Source of the DNA: Paenibacillus macquariensis
Lineage (GTDB): Bacteria > Bacillota > Bacilli > Paenibacillales > Paenibacillaceae
NCBI RefSeq assembly: GCF_900156375.1
Contig: NZ_FTNK01000013.1
Location: 1 to 64,000 of the forward strand
Length of the DNA: 64,000 nt
Direction: 5' to 3'
Under the pieces are notes generated by a model. The model was not told where the DNA came from, searched no databases, and worked only from the letters and a program-made list of their open reading frames with translations. Positions 61,275-64,000 of the stretch are shown here, piece by piece; position 1 is the stretch's first letter, and every line of letters begins with the position of its first letter. A program made the position numbers and the translations under genes.

Positions 61275-62993
61275 TTATCTTTCAGGTAACGACCCCTCAA
61301 AAGACAACAGTTGGCTTCTGATTTCGTGACCATAAACATAGCCCGCAAGCGAGTTGTCTGCACCTATAATACGGTGGCACGGTACGATAATCGGAATCGG
61401 ATTTTTATTAGTCGCCCCTTGAACGGCTTTAACCGCCTTTGGACGCTCAATAGCTTCCGCTAATTGTCCATAAGAACAAGTCTCCCCATAAGGAATATCG
61501 GCAAGTGTAGTCCATACTTGTAGTTGGAATAAAGTACCTCTCATATCAATCGGAAGATCGAATTGTTTGCGTTCCCCAGCAAAATATTGCTCTAACTGAG
61601 TTTTAGCCTCGGATAAACGTTCTCCGTCATGTATAAATTCAGCGTCTTGTGCCCAGTTGCGGGACCATTGTTGTATTACGGCTTCCTTCGTCGTAAAAGA
61701 ATCCATTTCGATTAAACAAATACCCTTGACCGATGTACATAGCGTTAATACCCCAATAGGTGTTGTTATTTCATCGTAATAAATGATCTCTTGAGAATGC
61801 TCTTCTTCAATGCTAGTCGACGGTTCTAACTTTTCTTTCGCCTTCATTAACATTTCCTGAACCTTCACATCTTCTTCTACGGCCAATCCTTTATTCACAC
61901 TATTCAAAGCTTCCTCACCTCCAATACGTCCTAGTGCCCAAGCAGCAGTCCCCCTCATTTCAAATCGAGGGTCCTTTAACAGCACTTCTTCGAGTCTTGG
62001 TACGGCAGAACGATCTTTAAAATTTCCCAATGCAATAATCGCATTGCGCTGCATTGGCTTCTTCCCTCTCCAAGCCGCCGCGCTCTCTCCGAACTTCTCC
62101 TTGAATTCCCGGTTCGTAAGATCAAGAATGGGTAACAACAGCGGCTTAGTGATCTCAGGATCAGGGAGTAATTGTTTGTTATGATCCCAGCTTTTCCCAC
62201 GATTCTTAGGACAAACAATTTGGCATGTGTCACAGCCATAAAGACGATTCCCGATCTTACGCATCTGTTCTTCTTCTAATAGCCCTTTGGTTTGCGTCAA
62301 AAAGGATACACATCGCTGTGCATCAAGCTGTCCTGGTCCCACAAGAGCACCCGTAGGACAAGCATCAATACATTTAGTACAGTCACCACAATCTTCGGTT
62401 ACAGGGGTATCTGGTGGAAAAGGAATGTTGGTTACCATATCCCCTAGATAGATCCAAGAACCCCACTTCGGTGAAATAATCATACAGTTCTTCGCACTGA
62501 AGCCTATACCTGCTCTTTCAGCCACGGCCCTGTCGACTAGTGCACCGGTATCAACCATACTTTCTAACACGGCTTCGGGAATACGCTCCCTAATGAAATC
62601 CTCTAGCTTCTGCATCGCTTCTCGTAACACATAATGATAGTCCCTACCCCATGCAGAGCGGGCTAATATTCCTCTGTAGGCCCCTGGTTCTGATTTCGGA
62701 GGGTTCACCATTTTGGATGGATATGCCACTGCTATCGAAATTAAGGATGCAGGTTGTGATGATGGTAGCACGGGTGTCACCCTTTTATCTAAATCAGGTT
62801 CTTCGAAACCTGACTCATATCCTTTATCGCGGTGATTCTGTAGAATAGACTTCAGCGAAACAAATGGATCGGCAGTAGCAAAACCAATATCATCAATACC
62901 TAAACTAGGCGCAGCTAATTTGATATCTCTTTTCAGTTGCTCCCATACGGACGGCGAGGGAGCATATGGTGAGCGTACATGTTCAAGCGTCAT
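61275..62993 (-). CDS. queG: epoxyqueuosine reductase (QueG) fused to methylated-DNA-cysteine methyltransferase (OGT)
   Basis: 572 aa, against about 380 for QueG alone. QueG part (1-395): cobalamin-binding DUF1730 region, catalytic Asp in VDTGALVDRA (about 153), two 4Fe-4S motifs CGDCTKCIDACPTG (about 200-213) and CDTCQIVCPKN (about 253-263), then HEAT repeats (about 310-385). OGT part (about 405-572): FQLQVWTTLADIPYGETCSYGQLA, RPKAVKAVQGATNKNPIPIIVPCHRIIG with acceptor Cys at about 543. QueG makes queuosine in tRNA; OGT repairs O6-alkylguanine. One continuous frame, no frameshift. Confidence 0.92.
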   Translation of the reverse strand: MTLEHVRSPYAPSPSVWEQLKRDIKLAAPSLGIDDIGFATADPFVSLKSILQNHRDKGYESGFEEPDLDKRVTPVLPSSQPASLISIAVAYPSKMVNPPKSEPGAYRGILARSAWGRDYHYVLREAMQKLEDFIRERIPEAVLESMVDTGALVDRAVAERAGIGFSAKNCMIISPKWGSWIYLGDMVTNIPFPPDTPVTEDCGDCTKCIDACPTGALVGPGQLDAQRCVSFLTQTKGLLEEEQMRKIGNRLYGCDTCQIVCPKNRGKSWDHNKQLLPDPEITKPLLLPILDLTNREFKEKFGESAAAWRGKKPMQRNAIIALGNFKDRSAVPRLEEVLLKDPRFEMRGTAAWALGRIGGEEALNSVNKGLAVEEDVKVQEMLMKAKEKLEPSTSIEEEHSQEIIYYDEITTPIGVLTLCTSVKGICLIEMDSFTTKEAVIQQWSRNWAQDAEFIHDGERLSEAKTQLEQYFAGERKQFDLPIDMRGTLFQLQVWTTLADIPYGETCSYGQLAEAIERPKAVKAVQGATNKNPIPIIVPCHRIIGADNSLAGYVYGHEIRSQLLSFEGSLPER

Positions 62994-63025
62994 CTCCTCA
63001 TCGTCTCCTTATGTTATATAACAGA

Positions 63026-63631
63026 CTAAAGTCCTCTAATTTTATTCAATGGCCAAAATATGAATTCTGCCCTACCCACAATCAAATCTGATGTAACCTT
63101 ACCAAAGTAACGACTGTCCTTGCTCTCTCCTAGATGACGGTTATCACCCATGACAAAATATTGATCATCCTCAAGCTTAATTCCAGCGAAGTCATCATCT
63201 TGAATGTCCACATCAATATAATTTTCCTGCTGTAATTGGCCATTTAGATATAACTTGTGTTCTTTGACTTCAACTATATCCCCAGGAACACCAATCACAC
63301 GTTTAACAAGAAAATCCTTCTTAGTATCATCTTGGCTTGGATCATGTAATACTACCACTTCACCTTTTTTAGGTGCAGAGAAATCATAAATTATTTTGTT
63401 AACGAATAATCGTTCTTTTTCTACTAATGTGGGCTGCATCGACTGCCCTTTAACCATAGACAAATTAAAAACAAATACATTAAGCAACATCATAACCACA
63501 AAAACGACAACAATTGTTTTAATCCAATCCCACAATTCCGCTTTCCATCCAGGCTTATGTTGTCCTGCTGGTTTATCGGGAGATGTAGAACTATCCGATG
63601 TTATTCCATCTAGTGAATGATCTTGATTCAT
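63026..63631 (-). CDS. sipS: type I signal peptidase
   Basis: 201 aa from the ATG at 63631 (GAGGTG upstream); the longer frame has no site. A cytosolic leader (1-35), one membrane helix (about 36-57: TIVVVFVVMMLLNVFVFNL), then the catalytic Ser in MVKGQSMQPTL (about 66) and Lys in LVKRVIGVPGD (about 106). Box E GDNRHLGESKDSRYFG is complete. It removes signal peptides from exported proteins. The symbol is used in the general SipS/LepB sense; several paralogues usually exist. Confidence 0.93.
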   Translation of the reverse strand: MNQDHSLDGITSDSSTSPDKPAGQHKPGWKAELWDWIKTIVVVFVVMMLLNVFVFNLSMVKGQSMQPTLVEKERLFVNKIIYDFSAPKKGEVVVLHDPSQDDTKKDFLVKRVIGVPGDIVEVKEHKLYLNGQLQQENYIDVDIQDDDFAGIKLEDDQYFVMGDNRHLGESKDSRYFGKVTSDLIVGRAEFIFWPLNKIRGL

Positions 63632-63774
63632 AAATACACCTCTTTTTATAATCATTTGCTGAAACGATCCTATTAAATAGAAAAGCATATCTGCTCCGTT
63701 TTTGCAACGGCTGCAAGATATGCTTGATATTTGGAAAATTTAGTTGGTTCCTCTATTTATATACATATATTATA

Positions 63775-64000
63775 CTAAAACTTACTTTGAGCAACAATAC
63801 TAAGTTTCTGGAAAGCCTCCATAATTTTGTTAGCCCCATAACCCATTGCCTCAAATAACGGCATTACTGCAAGGTTGTGATCATCCCCAGCAATCAAAAT
63901 ACGACTTACTTTACGTTGTTGAAACCGCTGTTCCATCGCAGTAACAAGGGCTTTTCCAATCCCTTTACGTCGATAGTCTGGGTGAATAGCAATTCTGAAG
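63775..64000 (-). CDS. GNAT-family acetyltransferase (5' end beyond window)
   Basis: The last 75 codons of a gene entering from the right edge. Motif A reads FRIAIHPDYRRKGIGKALV, followed by motif B-like NLAVMPLFEAMGYGANK. Enough for a GNAT call, not for a substrate. Stop at 63775-63777. Its start and length are not visible. Confidence 0.85.
   Translation of the reverse strand, partial: FRIAIHPDYRRKGIGKALVTAMEQRFQQRKVSRILIAGDDHNLAVMPLFEAMGYGANKIMEAFQKLSIVAQSKF

Noticed and set aside
1..64000. CRISPR arrays, tRNA genes, insertion sequences, prophage genes
   Set aside because: No regularly spaced direct repeats, no cloverleaf-like sequence, and no transposase, integrase or phage structural gene were recognised on either strand; a dedicated scan could still find a tRNA I missed.

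Overview
The window looks like chromosome of a low-to-moderate GC Gram-positive spore-former, most likely Paenibacillus or a close relative. Supporting points are Bacillus-type Shine-Dalgarno sites and GTG/TTG starts, the gatCAB operon, PerR, SigB with RsbV/RsbW, a SigY-type ECF operon, YkpA, YneF, YfkK and YgzB proteins, and a YesMN-like two-component pair beside an Lpl/Ytc-type sugar importer. Genus assignment is from memory of families, not from a search. Most genes are on the minus strand.

Layout. 1-466: promoter and leader of an rRNA operon that runs off the left edge. 467-4206: the ygxA-ygzB-perR neighbourhood known beside a B. subtilis rrn operon, here with a GH18/SH3 wall enzyme inserted. 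4339-7598: membrane proteins, MgtC and a GNAT. 7770-11099: gatCAB. 11745-14738: an ECF operon matching B. subtilis sigY-yxlCDEFG, with a candidate autoregulatory promoter. 14822-15081: a MITE-like palindrome. 15252-17059: metallo-hydrolase, thioredoxin-like and DedA genes. 17556-19628: an O-antigen-ligase-like gene carrying a GC-rich tract tiled with about ten perfect hairpins. 19797-25311: methyltransferase, hydrolase, pirin and small stress/envelope proteins. 25405-26394: CorA.

26536-37814 is a stress-signalling block. It holds a REC-PP2C phosphatase (RsbY-like), a giant hybrid kinase (RsbK-like), a CheR methyltransferase (RsbM-like), a second REC-kinase-REC protein, then rsbV-rsbW-sigB behind a SigB-type promoter. 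Small general-stress genes (YflT-like, DUF948, DUF1328) with similar promoters follow. 37899-39944 holds a CDF metal exporter and small genes. 40038-47262 is a YesMN-type pair plus a carbohydrate ABC importer. 47462-49087 is a YkpA-type ABC-F protein.

49459-53780 is a second regulated unit. A c-di-GMP-I (GEMM) riboswitch with its own promoter and a switchable terminator precedes a secreted gamma-glutamyltransferase-family gene, followed by a chemotaxis receptor. Next come a CvfC-like protein, a lysine riboswitch with an APC permease (55229-57135), an IclR regulator with a candidate operator, an alpha/beta hydrolase, folE, yneF, an HD-GYP-like protein, a QueG-OGT fusion, signal peptidase I and a truncated GNAT at the right edge.

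No tRNA gene, CRISPR array, insertion sequence or prophage was recognised. The strongest candidates for something undescribed are the hairpin-tiled tract at 18711-19066 and the riboswitch-controlled GGT/chemoreceptor unit.
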